DNA of 64,000 bases from Scatosoma sp045644545. Its GTDB lineage: Bacteria; Bacillota; Clostridia; Christensenellales; Borkfalkiaceae. The stretch's first letter is position 1, and the number at the start of each line of letters is the position of its first letter. The stretch is taken from assembly GCA_045644545.1 (NCBI GenBank), contig JAZRHC010000029.1, forward strand, positions 1 to 64,000, in the 5' to 3' direction. The position numbers and the translations under genes are program-made. Of the stretch, positions 40,621 through 50,270 are shown in pieces. The notes beneath the pieces were generated by a model, which worked only from the letters and a program-made list of their open reading frames with translations, had not been told where the DNA came from and did not search any database.

Positions 40621-41514
40621 ATGGTAAATTTAGATTTATACAGGGTATTTTATACGGTGGCAAAATGTGGCAGCTTAACGCGTGCGGCAGAGGAATTATA
40701 TATTTCTCAGCCCGCCGTTTCACAATCGATTAAGCAGCTTGAAAATCAACTCGGCGTTTCGCTGTTTAACCGCACTCATCGCGGTATGGAGCTTTCCGCA
40801 AGAGGGGGAAAGCCTATTTTTGCAAAAGTAGAGCAAGCGCTCGAGCTTTTGGGCGAGGCGGAAGATTTGCTCACCGAAATCAACACGTCCGCGACGGGCG
40901 CAATCCGTATCGGGGCTTCGGAAGCGATTTTCGAATATTTCCTCTCGGAAAAGATCGTGGAGTTTCACGAAAAGTTTCCCGCCGTCAAGATCGAGCTTTC
41001 CACGGGCGTAACGCCCAAAACGGTGGAAGAGCTGAAAGCCCGCCAATGCGACGTGGCGTTCGTGAATTTGCCGATCGAATCGGATAGCGAGCTCAAACTC
41101 TACGGCAATTGTATGCGCCTTACGGATATCTTCGTCGTGGGCGAAAAGTTCGTTGAGTTAACGCATAACGTAATGCCGCTTACGAAGCTGAAAAATTATC
41201 CGCTCATCACGCTGGATTCCAACACGGTGGCGCGGCGCTCCTTCGATAATTTTTGCAAATCCCTCGGCATCGAGCTTGCGCCCGCCGTCGAGGTGGGGAG
41301 CTGGGATATGCTCAAACGCCTTGTTTCAAGCGGTATGGGTATCGGCGTAATTCCCCGCGAATACGTCTTGCAAAATCTCGAAGAAAAGACCCTTTATCAG
41401 CTCACGACCGACCCCGTACTTCCCGTCCGTTCGGTGGGAATGTTACTTCCCAAGCACGGAACGATGACCTACGCGCTTCGTTGCTTTTTATCCCTCTTCA
41501 ACATTCGTTTATAA
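40621..41514 (+). CDS. LysR-family transcriptional regulator
   Basis: A 297-residue LysR-type regulator. The N-terminal winged helix (about 1-60) has GSLTRAAEELYISQPAVSQS. A periplasmic-binding-like effector domain follows (about 90-290). The frame is open 43 codons upstream inside mnmE, but GGGGAAAAGT before this ATG and the family N-terminus fix the start. It lies between mnmE and lepA in the same direction, where LysR genes are not standard, so it may be an insertion into a housekeeping operon. Effector and targets are unknown. Confidence 0.9.
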   Translation: MVNLDLYRVFYTVAKCGSLTRAAEELYISQPAVSQSIKQLENQLGVSLFNRTHRGMELSARGGKPIFAKVEQALELLGEAEDLLTEINTSATGAIRIGASEAIFEYFLSEKIVEFHEKFPAVKIELSTGVTPKTVEELKARQCDVAFVNLPIESDSELKLYGNCMRLTDIFVVGEKFVELTHNVMPLTKLKNYPLITLDSNTVARRSFDNFCKSLGIELAPAVEVGSWDMLKRLVSSGMGIGVIPREYVLQNLEEKTLYQLTTDPVLPVRSVGMLLPKHGTMTYALRCFLSLFNIRL

Positions 41515-41532
41515 TATTAAGGAACACGATTT

Positions 41533-43341
41533 ATGGCAAAACCCAACCAACTTTTAAGAAATTTTTGTATTATCGCGCATATCGATCACGGAAAAAGCAC
41601 GCTTGCCGACCGTTTGATAGAACGCACGGGGCAGGTTTCCAAGCGCGATATGGAAGAGCAGCTGCTCGACAGTATGGATATCGAACGCGAACGCGGGATC
41701 ACGATCAAGCTCACGCCCGTGCGTATGTACTATACGGCGAAAGACGGACAAGAATACGAGTTTAATTTGATCGACACCCCGGGTCACGTTGACTTCACCT
41801 ACGAGGTCAGCCGTTCGCTCGCGGCGTGCGAGGGGGCGATCTTAGTCGTCGACGCTACGCAGGGCGTAGAAGCGCAAACGCTTGCCAACGTGTATCTCGC
41901 CATCGAAAACAACCTTGAAATTCTTCCCGTGATCAATAAGATCGATTTGCCGAGCGCAAGAATAGAGGAAGTCAAAAAGGAGATCGAAGAGGTGATCGGG
42001 CTCGACGCGGAAGGCGTGCCTTGCGTTTCGGCGAAAGAGGGAACGAATATCGGCGATCTTCTCGAAGCGATCACGCAGTATTTCCCCGCGCCCGAGGGCG
42101 ACGCGGAACAACCTTTAAAAGCGCTTATTTTCGATAGCTACTACGATAACTATAAGGGAGTGATTTTGTTCGTCCGCTTGATGGACGGCACGGTGAAGGT
42201 TGGAGATAAGATTAAAACCTTTCTTTCCGACACCGTGTACGACGTTACCGAAGTTGGCGCGTTTGCCCCCGGGCTCTTTCCGAAAGAAAAGCTTTCGGCG
42301 GGGGAGGTCGGTTATATCGCGGCTTCTATCAAATCCATTCAAGACGTGGCGGTGGGCGACACGGTAACCTCCGCAACCCGACCCGCGCCCGCTCCCTTGC
42401 CCGGATATAAAAAGGTCCAGCCCGTCGTGTTCTGCGGTATTTATCCGCTTGACGGCAGTAAATTCAACGATTTAAAAGAAGCGATACTCAAATTGCAGCT
42501 CAACGACGCGGCGCTTATTTTCGAGCCTGATAATTCCGTTGCGCTCGGCTTCGGCTTCCGTTGCGGGTTCTTGGGGCTTTTGCATATGGAGATCATTCAA
42601 GAGCGTATCGAACGGGAGTTTAACCTCGATATCATCACGACCGCGCCTTCGGTAAGCTACCTCGTGCACAAGACGAACGGCGAAGAATTTTTCGTCGATA
42701 ATCCCTCGCATTTGCCCGAGCCTTCGGATATCGAATATATGGAAGAGCCTATCGTCAAAGCGGATATTTTCACGCCTCCCGATTATATGGGCGCGATTAT
42801 GGACCTTTGTAAGGAAAAGCGCGGGATCTTTAAAAATATGACCTACCTTGACGAGCGCAGGGTCAAGCTGGAATACACTCTGCCCTTAAACGAAATCGTC
42901 TACGACTTTTTCGATAGCTTAAAATCGAGAACGAAGGGCTACGCGAGCTTCGATTACGAGCTGGCTGGCTATCAACGCTCCAAGCTCGTGCGCCTTGATA
43001 TTTTATTAAACGGCGATATTTGCGACGCGCTTTCCATTATCGTTTTTGAGGATAGAGCCTACGAACGGGGCAGAACGCTTTGCGAAAACTTAAAAGAGGC
43101 GATTCCCCGTCAGCTTTTCGAAATCCCCGTGCAAGCGGCGGTCGGCGGGAAAATTATCGCCCGCGAAACGGTCAAAGCGGTGAGAAAAGACGTTTTGGCA
43201 AAATGCTACGGCGGCGACATTACGCGCAAGAGAAAGCTTCTTGAAAAACAAAAAGAAGGCAAAAAGCGTATGCGGCAGGTGGGTAGCGTAGAAGTTCCGT
43301 CCGAAGTGTTTATGGAAATTTTAAAGACGAATAAGGATTAA
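41533..43341 (+). CDS. lepA: elongation factor 4 (LepA)
   Basis: A 602-residue ribosome-binding GTPase. G1 is AHIDHGKST (about 13-21), G2 ERGITIK, G3 DTPGHVDF and G4 NKIDLP. The C-terminal part ends with RKRLLEKQKEGKKRMRQVG-type basic sequence typical of LepA. It acts on stalled or initiating ribosomes. AAGGAA precedes the ATG. It is followed by hemW, a very common pairing in bacteria. Confidence 0.96.
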   Translation: MAKPNQLLRNFCIIAHIDHGKSTLADRLIERTGQVSKRDMEEQLLDSMDIERERGITIKLTPVRMYYTAKDGQEYEFNLIDTPGHVDFTYEVSRSLAACEGAILVVDATQGVEAQTLANVYLAIENNLEILPVINKIDLPSARIEEVKKEIEEVIGLDAEGVPCVSAKEGTNIGDLLEAITQYFPAPEGDAEQPLKALIFDSYYDNYKGVILFVRLMDGTVKVGDKIKTFLSDTVYDVTEVGAFAPGLFPKEKLSAGEVGYIAASIKSIQDVAVGDTVTSATRPAPAPLPGYKKVQPVVFCGIYPLDGSKFNDLKEAILKLQLNDAALIFEPDNSVALGFGFRCGFLGLLHMEIIQERIEREFNLDIITTAPSVSYLVHKTNGEEFFVDNPSHLPEPSDIEYMEEPIVKADIFTPPDYMGAIMDLCKEKRGIFKNMTYLDERRVKLEYTLPLNEIVYDFFDSLKSRTKGYASFDYELAGYQRSKLVRLDILLNGDICDALSIIVFEDRAYERGRTLCENLKEAIPRQLFEIPVQAAVGGKIIARETVKAVRKDVLAKCYGGDITRKRKLLEKQKEGKKRMRQVGSVEVPSEVFMEILKTNKD

Positions 43342-43355
43342 AAGGAGTCAAAAAA

Positions 43356-44504
43356 ATGGCGGGTATTTACATTCACGTACCCTTTTGCAGGCACAAGTGT
43401 TCGTATTGCGATTTCGTATCTTTTCCCGATAAGGTAGACTATGCGGAAGCGTATATGGCGTGTCTTTATAAGGAACTTAAAATGCGCGGCGAGGAACTCA
43501 AAGATCGCACGTTCGACACCGTGTATTTCGGGGGCGGAACGCCTTCTTATATTCCGCCGAAGCTTATTCTCGGCGCGATGAACCAGATTAAAAAATGCTT
43601 CAAGCTTTCCGACGATGCGGAAATTACGCTCGAACTCAACCCCGGCACGATCGGCGAAGGCAAGGTAAAAACTTATCTGGAAGCGGGAATCAACCGTTTT
43701 TCGATCGGGCTTCAAACGGCGATCGACGAGCAGCTTGAAGACTTAGGGCGTATCCATAACGCCCGCGACTACGTGTACGCGACCAAGCTTTTAAGCGGAC
43801 AAAATTTCAGCACCGACGTTATGCTCGGGCTGAAAAACCAAACGAAAGAGGACGTTAGAAAAACGATCGAGCTCGCGCACGCTTGCGGATCAAAACATAT
43901 TTCTATGTACGCGCTCACCGTCGAGGACGGCACGCCGATCTACACCGACTACTTAAACGGCGAACTGCCCGATTCCGACGAAGTTGCGGAGCTGTATGAA
44001 TACGGCTGTAAGCTTTTAAAAGAAAAGGGCTACGAGCGCTACGAAATTTCCAATTTCTCGATACCTGGGTATGAGAGCAAGCACAATTTGAACTACTGGA
44101 AGCGCGGCGAATATATCGGCTTCGGCGTTTCGGCGAGCTCGTTTATGCAGGGTAGCCGCTTCACGAACACCTTTCAGCTCGACGAATATATGAAATGCGT
44201 AATTTCGGGCTTTTATCCCGCGATCACCTGCGAAAAGGTCGGCGAATCGGAGGCGAAATTCGAGTTTATTATGCTGGGGCTTCGCACGAAATACGGCGTT
44301 TCGCTTAAAGAATATAAGCAAAAATTTAGCAACGAAATGGCGGAGGATTTCCCCAAAGCGCTTCGCGAAAGCTTGAAATATCTCGAACTCGACGGCGATA
44401 GAATTCGTATCAAAGACGAATTTTTATACGTTCAAAACAGCATTTTAATGCCGTTTATGGACGAGCTCCCCGCCGAAGAATCGGAAACGAAAACGGAGGA
44501 ATAA
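43356..44504 (+). CDS. hemW: radical SAM protein HemW
   Basis: A 382-residue radical-SAM protein of the HemN/HemW group. The cluster motif is CRHKCSYC (Cys11, Cys15, Cys18), preceded by YIHVPF. It lacks the N-terminal extension and extra Cys of true coproporphyrinogen oxidase HemN. HemW is described as a heme-handling chaperone; the lepA-hemW pairing supports this name over an oxidase. AAAAGGAG precedes the ATG. Confidence 0.9.
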   Translation: MAGIYIHVPFCRHKCSYCDFVSFPDKVDYAEAYMACLYKELKMRGEELKDRTFDTVYFGGGTPSYIPPKLILGAMNQIKKCFKLSDDAEITLELNPGTIGEGKVKTYLEAGINRFSIGLQTAIDEQLEDLGRIHNARDYVYATKLLSGQNFSTDVMLGLKNQTKEDVRKTIELAHACGSKHISMYALTVEDGTPIYTDYLNGELPDSDEVAELYEYGCKLLKEKGYERYEISNFSIPGYESKHNLNYWKRGEYIGFGVSASSFMQGSRFTNTFQLDEYMKCVISGFYPAITCEKVGESEAKFEFIMLGLRTKYGVSLKEYKQKFSNEMAEDFPKALRESLKYLELDGDRIRIKDEFLYVQNSILMPFMDELPAEESETKTEE

Positions 44505-44507
44505 AAA

Positions 44508-45017
44508 GTGAAAAATATCATTCTCGTCGGAATGCCGGGGGCGGGGAAAAGTACGCTCGGCGTCCTGCTTTCTAAAAAGATAGGCTACGGTTTTATCGAT
44601 AGCGACAGCGTGATCGTAGCCCGTGAAGGAAAACTATTGAGCGAACTCATTGAAGAACTCGGGAACGAGGGCTTTTTGGATGTAGAAGCGAAAGTCAACA
44701 GCGCGATTTGTGCCAGCCGTTGCGTGATTTCCACGGGTGGAAGCGCGATTTATCGCGGCGACGCGATTGAAAAAATGAAACGAAACGGGATCGTTGTGTA
44801 TTTAAAACTTTCCTATGAAGAAATTTGTCGTCGTTTGGGGGATTTGAAAACGCGCGGAGTCGTTTTAAAAGAAGGCTTTACCTTCCGTGATCTTTACGAA
44901 GAACGTGTGCCTTTATACGAAAAGTACGCAGACTACACCGTAGAGCTGGACGATTGCGCGATTGAGAAAAACGCCGAAAAAATTCGGGAGGTTATCGCGT
45001 GCGAACTGACGGATTGA
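44508..45017 (+). CDS. shikimate-kinase-like P-loop kinase
   Basis: A 169-residue protein with the shikimate kinase fold: P-loop GMPGAGKST (8-16), FIDSDSVI with Asp33, and a lid segment near 115-130. True shikimate kinases use an Arg in GEEGFR and a GGG substrate loop. Here the first reads GNEGFLDVE (Leu57 where Arg is expected) and the second TGGSAIY (Gly-Gly-Ser, 77-79). Substrate binding should therefore differ, and I do not assign AroK. GTG start with GGAGGA upstream, three bases after hemW. The next gene overlaps its end by 19 bases. Confidence 0.65.
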   Translation: MKNIILVGMPGAGKSTLGVLLSKKIGYGFIDSDSVIVAREGKLLSELIEELGNEGFLDVEAKVNSAICASRCVISTGGSAIYRGDAIEKMKRNGIVVYLKLSYEEICRRLGDLKTRGVVLKEGFTFRDLYEERVPLYEKYADYTVELDDCAIEKNAEKIREVIACELTD

Positions 45018-46045
45018 AAATCGCCGTTTACGGCGCGGGAGCGATGGGTACGGTGCTCGGCGCGTTTTTGACGGAATCGGGCGTGAATACGCATTTGATC
45101 AGCCGTAACCGCGAGCATATCGCCGCGTTAAAAAGCGACGGGGCAACCGTTTTGTGCGTTGCGGACGATACGGAAAAGAAAATTCCCGTAACCGCGTTGT
45201 TTCCCGAGGAAATATCGGAAAAATACGACTTGATTTTTTTGATGACCAAACAGCGCGAAAATAAAAAGATCGCCGAGTTTTTGAAAAATTATCTTACCGA
45301 CGGCGGGCTCGTGTGCACCACGCAAAACGGCTTGCCCGAAGAAGGGCTGTGCGAAATTTTAGGGAATGAGCGCGTGTACGGCGCGGCGGTTTCTTTCGGC
45401 GCGAGCTTTATAGGGCGGGGAAAAGTGAAACTTACCTCTGCGCTTTCCGCGATGTCGATGCAAGTGGGCGGGTATCGGAACGATAACGCAAAATTGCCTT
45501 TACTTGCCGAAGTTTTGCAAGGAATAAGCGCGGTTTGCGGGAATTCGCAATTTGTAAAAACGACGGAAAATCTCGCGGGGGCAAGGTGGAGCAAGCTTTG
45601 TATCAACGCCGCGTTTTCGGGGCTTTCCGTGGTTACGGGCTGTACCTTTGGCGAGCTTTCGAAAAGAAGAAAGTCCAAAAAAATTGCGCTCGGCATTATT
45701 CGCGAATGTCTTGCCGTTTCCAAAGTGCTCGGCGTGGTGGTCGAGCCTATGCAGGGGCACGATTTGGAAAAATTGTTAGGGCAAGGCGGACTTTTCCAAA
45801 GCTTGAAAGCGAAGATCGTTTTGCCGATTGCGATGAAAAAACACGCGCTTTTAAGATCGGGAATGTTAAACGACGTCGAAAACGGCAGAAAATGCGAGAT
45901 CGATTTTATCAACGGCGTCGTGGCGTCCCTTGGCAAAAAAGCGGGCGTGCCCACGCCTTTGAACGAACGGGTCGTGGAGATCGTCCACGGCATCGAGAAC
46001 GGACTCTACGAAATTTCCTATAAAAACCTCGATTTTTTCGCTTAA
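44999..46045 (+). CDS. ketopantoate reductase family protein (PanE/ApbA-like)
   Basis: A 348-residue NADPH-dependent reductase. The N-terminal Rossmann motif is AVYGAGAMGTVLGAFL, and the C-terminal domain has the catalytic-Lys segment ARWSKLCINAAFSGLSVV and a late segment rich in conserved polar residues. PanE makes pantoate for CoA; some members of the family act on other 2-keto acids. At 348 residues it is longer than typical PanE (about 300). GTG start with GGGAGG eight bases before it, inside the end of the kinase gene, so translation is probably coupled. Confidence 0.75.
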   Translation: MRTDGLKIAVYGAGAMGTVLGAFLTESGVNTHLISRNREHIAALKSDGATVLCVADDTEKKIPVTALFPEEISEKYDLIFLMTKQRENKKIAEFLKNYLTDGGLVCTTQNGLPEEGLCEILGNERVYGAAVSFGASFIGRGKVKLTSALSAMSMQVGGYRNDNAKLPLLAEVLQGISAVCGNSQFVKTTENLAGARWSKLCINAAFSGLSVVTGCTFGELSKRRKSKKIALGIIRECLAVSKVLGVVVEPMQGHDLEKLLGQGGLFQSLKAKIVLPIAMKKHALLRSGMLNDVENGRKCEIDFINGVVASLGKKAGVPTPLNERVVEIVHGIENGLYEISYKNLDFFA

Positions 46046-46049
46046 ACCG

Positions 46050-46078
46050 TTGACTTAACGCATTTTGCGTGCTAAAAT
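46050..46078 (+). promoter_or_regulatory. promoter of gltX
   Basis: TTGACT at 46050-46055, 17-bp spacer, TAAAAT at 46073-46078. Confidence 0.7.
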
Positions 46079-46104
46079 AATAACAAAAAAAGGAAGAATT
46101 ACTT

Positions 46105-47745
46105 ATGGATTTGAACAAATTAGCGGACGCGCTTATCCCCGACGAGAACGTAAAACCGCTTTCTTATTACGAAGAACGCTATCCCGAAAGAAGCCTTGAA
46201 AAGGGCGCGGAAGTCACCCGTTTAGCGCCCAGCCCTACGGGCTTTATGCATTTGGGGAATTTATACGTCGCGCTGGCGAATGAAAGAATCGCGCACCAAA
46301 GCGGCGGCGTGTTTTTCCTGCGTATCGAGGACACGGACGAGAAGAGAAAGGTGGAAGGCGCGGTGGAGGTGATCCATTCGTCGCTTAAATATTTCGGCGT
46401 TGAATTCGACGAAGGCGCGGACCTTTCGGGGAAATACGGACCTTATTATCAACGCCAACGCGCGGAAATCTATCACGCGTACGCCAAAGAGCTGATCAAA
46501 AAAGGCCTTGCGTATCCTTGCTTCTGCACGGAAGAGGATTTGGAAAAAACGCGCGAGTATCAAACGGAAAACAAGCTTTTACCAGGTTACTACGGCGAGT
46601 TTGCAAAGTGCCGCAATCTTTCCGAGGAGCAAATTTACGAAAATCTCAAAGCGGGTAAGCCCTACGTGATCCGTTTGAAATCGCAGGGCGACGTCGAGAA
46701 AAAATCTACCTTCCGCGACGCGATCAAAGGGGATATCACCGTCACCGAAAATAATCAAGACGTCGTGATTTTAAAATCCGACGGGATTCCCACCTATCAT
46801 TTTGCGCACGCGATCGACGATCATTTTATGCGCACCACGCTCGTTTTGCGCGGGGAAGAATGGCTTTCGTCGTTGCCTATTCATATCGAGCTTTTCAAAG
46901 TGCTCGGCTTTAAGCTTCCCAAATACGGGCATAACTGCTCAATTCAAAAAATCGACGGCGAAACCCGCCGTAAGCTTTCCAAACGCAAAGACCCCGAAGC
47001 TTCGCTTACCTTCTATCGTGAGGAAGGGTATCACAAGCTTGCCGTCAAAACGTATATGATGACGCTTTTGAACTCTAATTTCGAGGAATGGATGCTGAAA
47101 TTCCCCGATAAGCCTTTGGACGAATTTAAATATTCTATCAATAAAATGGGGAAGAGCGGCGCGCTTTTCGATATTTTAAAGCTCAACGATATTTCCAAAA
47201 CGGTAATGTCGAATCTGTCGGCGGAGGAAACGTACGATTTCCTCAAAGACTGGGCGAACGACTACGGAACGGACGAGCAGAAAGGGTACTTTGCCGATAG
47301 GGAATATATGCTGAAAGTCCTTACGCTTTGTATGGGTATCGGCGGCAAAAAGAGAAGAAAGGACTTCGTCTGTGCAAAACAAGCGGTGGAAACGATCTCC
47401 TATTTCTTCGACGAATCGTTCGCGCCCGATTGCGCCTACCGTTTCGATAACGCGGTCGTGAAAAAGATATTGTCTGATTTCAAAGCTTCGTATTCGTATG
47501 CGGACGATTGCTCGGCTTGGTTCGATAAAGTGAAGGCGGTCGCCGCCGAAAGCGGATTCGCAACGGATATGAAGGCGTATAAAGCCAACTCCGAAAATTA
47601 TCCCGGGAACGTATCCGACGCGGCGGAGATGCTGCGAATCGCGACGACGGGGCTTTCGAATACGCCCGATCTTTGGACGATTATGCAGATCCTCGGCGAA
47701 GAAAGAACGCTTGCAAGACTGGAAAAAGCCGTTTCGGCGTTATAA
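46105..47745 (+). CDS. gltX: glutamyl-tRNA synthetase
   Basis: A 546-residue class I synthetase. The ATP-site motif is HLGN in APSPTGFMHLGN (a HIGH variant), and the KMSKS equivalent is KLSKRKD. LRIEDTD and RGEEWL are present. It is longer than the 480-residue form and matches the larger Clostridia version. It charges tRNA-Glu, and usually tRNA-Gln in this group for later amidation. AAAGGAAG precedes the ATG, and it has its own promoter and terminator. Confidence 0.93.
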   Translation: MDLNKLADALIPDENVKPLSYYEERYPERSLEKGAEVTRLAPSPTGFMHLGNLYVALANERIAHQSGGVFFLRIEDTDEKRKVEGAVEVIHSSLKYFGVEFDEGADLSGKYGPYYQRQRAEIYHAYAKELIKKGLAYPCFCTEEDLEKTREYQTENKLLPGYYGEFAKCRNLSEEQIYENLKAGKPYVIRLKSQGDVEKKSTFRDAIKGDITVTENNQDVVILKSDGIPTYHFAHAIDDHFMRTTLVLRGEEWLSSLPIHIELFKVLGFKLPKYGHNCSIQKIDGETRRKLSKRKDPEASLTFYREEGYHKLAVKTYMMTLLNSNFEEWMLKFPDKPLDEFKYSINKMGKSGALFDILKLNDISKTVMSNLSAEETYDFLKDWANDYGTDEQKGYFADREYMLKVLTLCMGIGGKKRRKDFVCAKQAVETISYFFDESFAPDCAYRFDNAVVKKILSDFKASYSYADDCSAWFDKVKAVAAESGFATDMKAYKANSENYPGNVSDAAEMLRIATTGLSNTPDLWTIMQILGEERTLARLEKAVSAL

Positions 47746-47762
47746 ATTGTCCGTAAAGAAAA

Positions 47763-47802
47763 ATCCCTCGATTCCAAAAAGAATCGGGGGATAAATTTTT
47801 TT
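47763..47802. terminator. terminator between gltX and the lysine operon
   Basis: A 12-bp stem (ATCCCTCGATTC / GAATCGGGGGAT, with wobble) followed by a T-run on the plus strand, between convergent genes. Confidence 0.75.
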
Positions 47803-47808
47803 GATCTT

Positions 47809-48558
47809 TTACGGTAATTCGGACAAATTCTTGCACAATCTTCCGTTTTGCAGTTGTTCTTTCGTGACGGAAGAGTTTACGTCGGGATAGATTTGCGTAG
47901 ATAAATATTTCCTGCTGTATCCGAATTGTCCGCCTACGTTTGTCGCTTCGAAATCGCTGACGATCTGATATCCGCATTTCGGACAAGAAATTTTTCTTTT
48001 TCCGTTTAAACGTTTTGCGTTGAATCCGTTTTGTTTTACGTTATATTCGTTATATCCCGTTTTGGTCACGGTGTAATCGGTTTTAACGAAAGTAGAATAC
48101 ACTTCGTGTTCGTCGATCGTACGGGTGAGCGGACCGTTGCAAAATTCGCAGATGTTGAATTTTTTATCGAATTCTTCCTGTTCTTTTTTGCGCTTCATTT
48201 CGTTCTCGGCTTGCCGTTTTTGTTCTTGCTGTACGCGCAAAAATTCTTCTTTTGCTCGCGCTCTCGCCGTTTCCCATTCCGCTTTTTGTTTTTTGCGTTT
48301 GAAGTTTCGGAAAAGTATTCCCGCCACGATGCTTGCGGCTACCGCGACCACGAGGGTAACGATCAACCGAATCAATAGCTTGTCCGTGTTTTCTTCTACG
48401 AATTCAATACCGCTGATAAGAGCCGTTGCTACCACGGAAGCGACGACCGCAAAGACGATTAACTCTAAAAATAAAGAAACGATCAAAGAGCTTTTAACGG
48501 GTTTGAAAGGGGGATAAGAAAATTCTTCTTCCGTTTGAGGCGTTTGTTGCGTACTCAT
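47809..48558 (-). CDS. membrane protein with coiled coil and zinc ribbon
   Basis: A 249-residue protein I do not recognise. There are two TM segments (about 28-50 and 62-85) and then a charged coiled-coil stretch of about 50 residues (90-140). Next is a domain with CEFCNGPL and, 60 residues later, SCPKCGYQ: two CxxC pairs likely to bind zinc. AGGAGAAAAAT precedes the ATG. It starts 18 bases after dapB and has no promoter I can see, so it appears to be the last gene of the lysine-riboswitch operon. A direct role in lysine synthesis is not suggested by its sequence. Confidence 0.7.
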   Translation of the reverse strand: MSTQQTPQTEEEFSYPPFKPVKSSLIVSLFLELIVFAVVASVVATALISGIEFVEENTDKLLIRLIVTLVVAVAASIVAGILFRNFKRKKQKAEWETARARAKEEFLRVQQEQKRQAENEMKRKKEQEEFDKKFNICEFCNGPLTRTIDEHEVYSTFVKTDYTVTKTGYNEYNVKQNGFNAKRLNGKRKISCPKCGYQIVSDFEATNVGGQFGYSRKYLSTQIYPDVNSSVTKEQLQNGRLCKNLSELP

Positions 48559-48576
48559 ATTTTTCTCCTAAGCAGA

Positions 48577-49335
48577 TTATTTTTCTTCGGATAAAAGCTC
48601 TTTCATCGCGTACACGCCCGCGCCTTTTCCGTTTAAAAACTTCGCCGCGCGGATCGCGCCCGCCGCAAATACGCGCTTAGAGCGCGCGCTGTGCGAGATC
48701 GTGATAATTTCGTCCTCGCCCGCAAATATAACCTCGTGTTCGCCGACGATCGTACCGCCGCGCACCGCGTGGATTCCGATTTCCGACTTTTCGCGTGCGC
48801 CGACGATCCCTTCTCTGCCGTTCACGAATTTCTTTTTACCGTCGAACGCTTCGTTGACCGTTTCCGCAAGCATAAGAGCCGTGCCCGAAGGGGCGTCTTT
48901 TTTTAAATTATGATGCTTTTCGATAATTTCCACGTCGAACGCTTCGCCCAAAACCTCTGCCGCCGCTTTGCAAAGCGCTTGCATAAGGTTCACGCCCAAA
49001 GAAAGGTTGGCGGTTTTAAAGATTGCCGTCGTTTTTGCGTATTCTTCGATCAAAGCAAGATCGGCAGGGGAGAAGCCCGTCGAGGCGAGCACGATTCCCA
49101 GCCCGTTATTTTTTGCGTATTCCAATCTTTCCGAAAGGTTTTGCGAAGAGGAAAAGTCGATAATAACGTCGGCTTCTTCTTTGATATCCGCAAACGAAGT
49201 ATACACGGGTATGCCGATTTCGCGCGGATAAAGATCTACGCCGCAAACGGCTTTCGCTTCCAAATCGCCATCCAAAAGGGAGAGCACGTTGCCGCCCATT
49301 TTACCGCACGCGCCGCAAAGAATAATTCTCGTCAT
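48577..49335 (-). CDS. dapB: 4-hydroxy-tetrahydrodipicolinate reductase
   Basis: A 252-residue DapB, the NAD(P)H-dependent second step of the diaminopimelate branch. The N-terminal Rossmann motif is CGACGKMG. The signature segment EKHHNLKKDAPSGTA (about 135-149) carries the catalytic His and Lys. Its ATG overlaps the dapA stop (ATGA), so translation is coupled. It is controlled by the lysine riboswitch upstream of asd. Confidence 0.95.
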   Translation of the reverse strand: MTRIILCGACGKMGGNVLSLLDGDLEAKAVCGVDLYPREIGIPVYTSFADIKEEADVIIDFSSSQNLSERLEYAKNNGLGIVLASTGFSPADLALIEEYAKTTAIFKTANLSLGVNLMQALCKAAAEVLGEAFDVEIIEKHHNLKKDAPSGTALMLAETVNEAFDGKKKFVNGREGIVGAREKSEIGIHAVRGGTIVGEHEVIFAGEDEIITISHSARSKRVFAAGAIRAAKFLNGKGAGVYAMKELLSEEK

Positions 49336-50222
49336 ACTTTTATCTCCAAGCCGTAATTTTTCATCGCCGTAACGAGCTTTTCGCGGTTTTGCGGTTCGAG
49401 CTTCGTCAAAGGCGCGCGAGGCGTACCCGCGTTAAACCCAACGAGGTTCATCGCTTCCTTCACGGGGATAGGATTGACTTCTATAAAGCAAGCGTTTGCA
49501 AGGGGCAAAAGCTTATCGTTGAGCGCAATCGCCTCGTCTATTTTGCCTTCGTGCACGAGCGCGCAAAGCTTTTTCACGTCTGCGGGAACGATATTCGACA
49601 AAACGGAAATCACGCCCGCGCCGCCGCACGCGAGGATAGGCAAATTAAGCGCGTCCTCACCTGAATATACGTCGCATTTTTCGCGGACCAAACGGAAAGT
49701 TTCCATCGTTTTGCTCATATTTCCGCCCGCGTCCTTAATGCCCGCGATATTGGGAATTTCGGCGATTTTCGCCATCGTTGCAGGCTGAATTTCCACGCCC
49801 GTCCGACCGGGCACGTTATAGGCGATCACGGGAATGGATACCGCTTGGCAGATCGCTTTATAATATTCCACGAGCCCGTTTTGCGTACATTTATTATAAT
49901 AAGGGGTAACGGCGAGCAAGCCGTCCGCGCCGTAGCTTTCCGCTTTTTTCGCGGTCATCACTGCGTCGGCGGTGTTGTTGCTTCCGCAACCGAAAATGAC
50001 TTTCGATCTGCCCGCAACTTTTTTAACGGCGTATTCCATCAAAATATGCTCTTCCTCAAAAGACATCGTGGAGGGTTCGCCCGTCGTACCGAGAAATACG
50101 ATCGCGTCCGTGCCGCCTTGAATTTGGTGCTCGATAAGCTCTCCGAGCGCGTCGTAATTCACGCCGTTTTCGTCAAAAGGAGTGATTAACGCCGTCGCGC
50201 TACCTTTAAAAAATCCTTTCAT
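49332..50222 (-). CDS. dapA: 4-hydroxy-tetrahydrodipicolinate synthase
   Basis: A 296-residue class I aldolase that condenses pyruvate with aspartate semialdehyde. Lys163 (GIKDAGGN) forms the Schiff base, Tyr135 (AYNVPGRTG) is the proton relay and GTTGE is at 45-49. The nearest AAGGAG is 14 bases before the ATG, longer than usual. It lies between asd and dapB and is probably co-transcribed. Confidence 0.95.
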   Translation of the reverse strand: MKGFFKGSATALITPFDENGVNYDALGELIEHQIQGGTDAIVFLGTTGEPSTMSFEEEHILMEYAVKKVAGRSKVIFGCGSNNTADAVMTAKKAESYGADGLLAVTPYYNKCTQNGLVEYYKAICQAVSIPVIAYNVPGRTGVEIQPATMAKIAEIPNIAGIKDAGGNMSKTMETFRLVREKCDVYSGEDALNLPILACGGAGVISVLSNIVPADVKKLCALVHEGKIDEAIALNDKLLPLANACFIEVNPIPVKEAMNLVGFNAGTPRAPLTKLEPQNREKLVTAMKNYGLEIKV

Positions 50223-50270
50223 AATTTTAATATATTCTCCTTATCCTATTTTTCGTGACAGGATTAAAAA

